Positions 62,174 through 64,000 of a stretch of 64,000 bases of DNA are shown here, one piece after another. Position numbers and translations under genes: made by a program. The stretch lies in assembly GCF_013782625.1 (NCBI RefSeq), contig NZ_CP056199.1, forward strand, positions 2,312,588 to 2,376,587, read 5' to 3'. Within the stretch, counting starts at the first letter, position 1. Each line of letters starts with the position of its first letter. Origin of the DNA: Enterobacter sp. RHBSTW-00994 (lineage in GTDB: Bacteria > Pseudomonadota > Gammaproteobacteria > Enterobacterales > Enterobacteriaceae). The notes under the pieces were generated by a model, which was given only the letters and a program-made list of their open reading frames with translations, had not been told where the DNA came from and made no database searches.

Positions 62174-63829
62174 TTATCCGCGCGCGCTACGCTGCATGAT
62201 CCCGAGTGCACTCAGCATCAAAACCAGCCCGGTCAAAAGCGTCAACGTCGCCATGGCCATACCTTGTCCGACGGAACCTTGCTCAAACTGACGCCAGATA
62301 AACACCGACACCGTCTGCGTTCCTGCCGGAGCCAGTAACAGAGATGTCACCAGCTCGCGTGAAGCAATGGCAAACACCATCAGCATCGCGGCCAGCAGTG
62401 CAGGCGAAACCAGCGGCATGACAATAAAGCGCAACGCCTGAAACGCAGAAGCACCGTGAACGCGGGCGGCAGGCTCCAGATTCCCCCCCAACTGTCGCAA
62501 CGCACTGCTGACGTAACGTACCGGCCACGGAAGCAACAAACAACAATAGGACAGCAACAGAATGACCCAGGTATTGTAAGGCGACACGGGCAAGCCGGGG
62601 CGGTTCCAGAGCAGGATCAACCCGACACCGACAACAATTCCGGGGAGTGCGGCAGGCATCAGCGATAGCGCATCAAGCGCGCCGCGCCCTTTTATCTTCT
62701 GAACAACGACCAGCCAGGAGGCCAATAACCCTAACCCTCCCGTGAGACACGCTGCGCCAAGAGCCAGCGACAGGCTGGTTCCTAACGCCGCAAGCGCATC
62801 CCCTTGCTGGCTAAAGAGCGCCACGTAATGTGACATTGTCACATTTGACAGTGTCACACCGCCGGATAATGTGCCCAGCACTCCAGAAAGTGCCATGGAG
62901 AGTCCCGGCAAAATCACCGCGATGATCCCGACGCTGCCCATGATTATCACCATCGGCAGCGCATACACCCCGGCATGTGCCCCCGTGTTTTCCGTCGGCT
63001 TACCGGTGATGCTGGTAACATCATGCTGACCTGTCAGTTTTTTCTGTACACCCCATGCACAAAGCGCAATGACCACGAGGACCACCGACAACATCGAGGC
63101 CCCGGAAAGATCAACCGGCCAGTCCGCCAGTTTTTTCTCGATATCGGTGGTGAGCATCACCACTCCGGCTCGCGTACCCAACGCTGCGGGTACGCCGAAC
63201 TCCTCAATCGCCAGCGTAAACGCCAGTAACATCCCCGCCGCCAGTGACGGAGAAAGCATCGGCAATGTGATATGCCAGAATGCCCTTCCGGCACTTGCAC
63301 CATGCACGCGGGCGACCAGTGCCAGTCGCTGGCCGCTCGCCAGCAAACTGCGCGAGACGGCAAAATAGATCACCGGAAAAATATTCAGCGCCATCACCAG
63401 AACAATACCGGTTTTGCTGAACAGTAAATCATTCAGGTTTAGGCCGGTTAACTGCTGGAGATAGCCGTTGGTTTGCAGAACCAGCATCCACGACAACGCA
63501 GAAATATAGGGCGGCGTTAAAAAAGGAATAAGGAACAGGAGATCCCACATGCGTGGCAGTGGCAGCGCAAACAATCCACGAGCCACACCTAGCGGGAAAC
63601 CTATCAGGGCACTCACCAGCGCGACGCCCAGCGCTATCTGCAACGTACCGCCCAGCATGGCCGGTAATTGCGGCTCCGCCAGTAACACGGTTACACCGCT
63701 AAACGCCCCCTGAAGTGAGCCTGCACTGAACTGGGGAAATACGGCCTGAAACACGATAAATGAGAGCGGAAGCGCGACCAGGATCACCAGCAGTGCCAGC
63801 GTCATCATCGACAAAATTCGTTGATTCAC
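62174..63829 (-). CDS. ABC transporter permease, FbpB/2-aminoethylphosphonate-type with fused halves
   Basis: 551 residues with about 12 membrane segments and two complete permease halves in one chain. The EAA-loop motifs are VHGASAGRAFWHITLPMLSPSLAAG and VHGASAFQALRFIVMPLVSPALL. This architecture is that of ferric-iron (SfuB/FbpB) and some 2-aminoethylphosphonate or polyamine importers. It lies on the minus strand 41 bases after a binding-protein gene whose end is at the window edge. The ATPase gene is not in view, and the substrate is not resolved. Confidence 0.85.
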   Translation of the reverse strand: MNQRILSMMTLALLVILVALPLSFIVFQAVFPQFSAGSLQGAFSGVTVLLAEPQLPAMLGGTLQIALGVALVSALIGFPLGVARGLFALPLPRMWDLLFLIPFLTPPYISALSWMLVLQTNGYLQQLTGLNLNDLLFSKTGIVLVMALNIFPVIYFAVSRSLLASGQRLALVARVHGASAGRAFWHITLPMLSPSLAAGMLLAFTLAIEEFGVPAALGTRAGVVMLTTDIEKKLADWPVDLSGASMLSVVLVVIALCAWGVQKKLTGQHDVTSITGKPTENTGAHAGVYALPMVIIMGSVGIIAVILPGLSMALSGVLGTLSGGVTLSNVTMSHYVALFSQQGDALAALGTSLSLALGAACLTGGLGLLASWLVVVQKIKGRGALDALSLMPAALPGIVVGVGLILLWNRPGLPVSPYNTWVILLLSYCCLLLPWPVRYVSSALRQLGGNLEPAARVHGASAFQALRFIVMPLVSPALLAAMLMVFAIASRELVTSLLLAPAGTQTVSVFIWRQFEQGSVGQGMAMATLTLLTGLVLMLSALGIMQRSARG

Positions 63830-63870
63830 GAGACGTTCCTGAATACGGGGGTTGCCCCCCGTCGGGTAAT

Positions 63871-64000
63871 TTAGAGGGCGAAAAGGGTGTTAAAACGCTT
63901 AAGGATCTCGCTGCGCACGCTTGAACCATCGCTCCTGGTCGGCAGGATTTTCAGCTCATTCAACAGCGGGCGTTTGGCCTTCACGTCTTCACGCGCAGGC
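63871..64000 (-). CDS. ABC transporter substrate-binding protein, C-terminal end (partial)
   Basis: The last 42 residues of an extracellular binding protein, ending RSEILKRFNTLFAL, run off the right edge of the window. It precedes the permease in the same operon. The 41-base gap includes a CGGGGG/CCCCCG hairpin that may tune expression between the two. Assignment rests on gene order and this short tail only. Confidence 0.6.
   Translation of the reverse strand, partial: PAREDVKAKRPLLNELKILPTRSDGSSVRSEILKRFNTLFAL

Noticed and set aside
63846-63862. CGGGGG/CCCCCG hairpin before the partial binding-protein gene's downstream permease
   Set aside because: Considered as a terminator, but it lacks a T tract and lies between two genes of one transporter; it may only adjust relative expression.
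1-64000. CRISPR arrays, tRNA or rRNA genes, complete IS elements
   Set aside because: No repeated spacer units, no clover-leaf genes and no transposase with inverted ends were recognised on reading both strands.

Overview
The window is a chromosomal segment of an Enterobacteriaceae member, most likely from the Enterobacter/Lelliottia/Leclercia group. This rests on near-complete protein matches, recalled rather than searched, to E. coli and Salmonella FdnGHI, NarUZYWV, MaeA, AdhP, Sra, YddG, NhoA, SmvA and OmpD. The gene order also follows the Salmonella chromosome (maeA, adhP, fdnIHG, yddG, ompD, smvA, narUZYWV, nhoA). A chromosomal QnrB/QnrE-type gene also fits this group. No rRNA, tRNA, CRISPR array or complete insertion sequence was seen.

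Layout. Bases 1-2590: the 3' end of a ddp-type dipeptide ABC operon, translationally coupled to a periplasmic alginate lyase. Bases 2587-9588: accessory metabolism, with two short-chain/medium-chain dehydrogenases, an MFS exporter, three LysR regulators and an MBL-fold protein with a degraded metal site. Bases 9689-15636: sra, maeA, an ABC-F ATPase behind a leader ORF, an exported pyrophosphatase and adhP. Bases 15684-17594: an Rrf2 regulator divergent from an NDH-2-like flavoprotein, with a perfect palindrome between them. Bases 17735-24849: a five-part peptide-type ABC transporter with a luciferase-like monooxygenase and a CMD/AhpD protein, probably for sulfur or another heteroatom nutrient. 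Then come araJ, an SOS-type qnr gene and ppk2.

Bases 27928-35848 hold the formate dehydrogenase-N operon (with a selenocysteine TGA), yddG, the porin ompD and a GFA-type zinc protein. Bases 35838-43403 hold what may be the most novel system: a LysR regulator divergent from a complete Liv-type ABC transporter, whose operon ends with an L-2-amino-thiazoline-4-carboxylate (ATC) hydrolase and an N-carbamoyl-amino-acid amidohydrolase. Together these would import ATC or a similar compound and convert it to L-cysteine. Bases 43455-49336 form a decayed island: a second kup, a bglG antiterminator lacking its RNA-binding domain, a remnant of a type VI secretion effector with a putative immunity gene, and a beta-glucoside PTS gene fused out of its own C-terminus into a serine-recombinase tail. 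The PTS gene keeps an intact RAT/terminator leader.

Bases 49425-59931 return to core synteny: smvA/smvR and the narU-narZYWV second nitrate reductase, which pairs functionally with formate dehydrogenase-N in anaerobic formate-to-nitrate respiration. An unassigned alpha/beta hydrolase, nhoA and part of an iron- or phosphonate-type ABC importer close the window.
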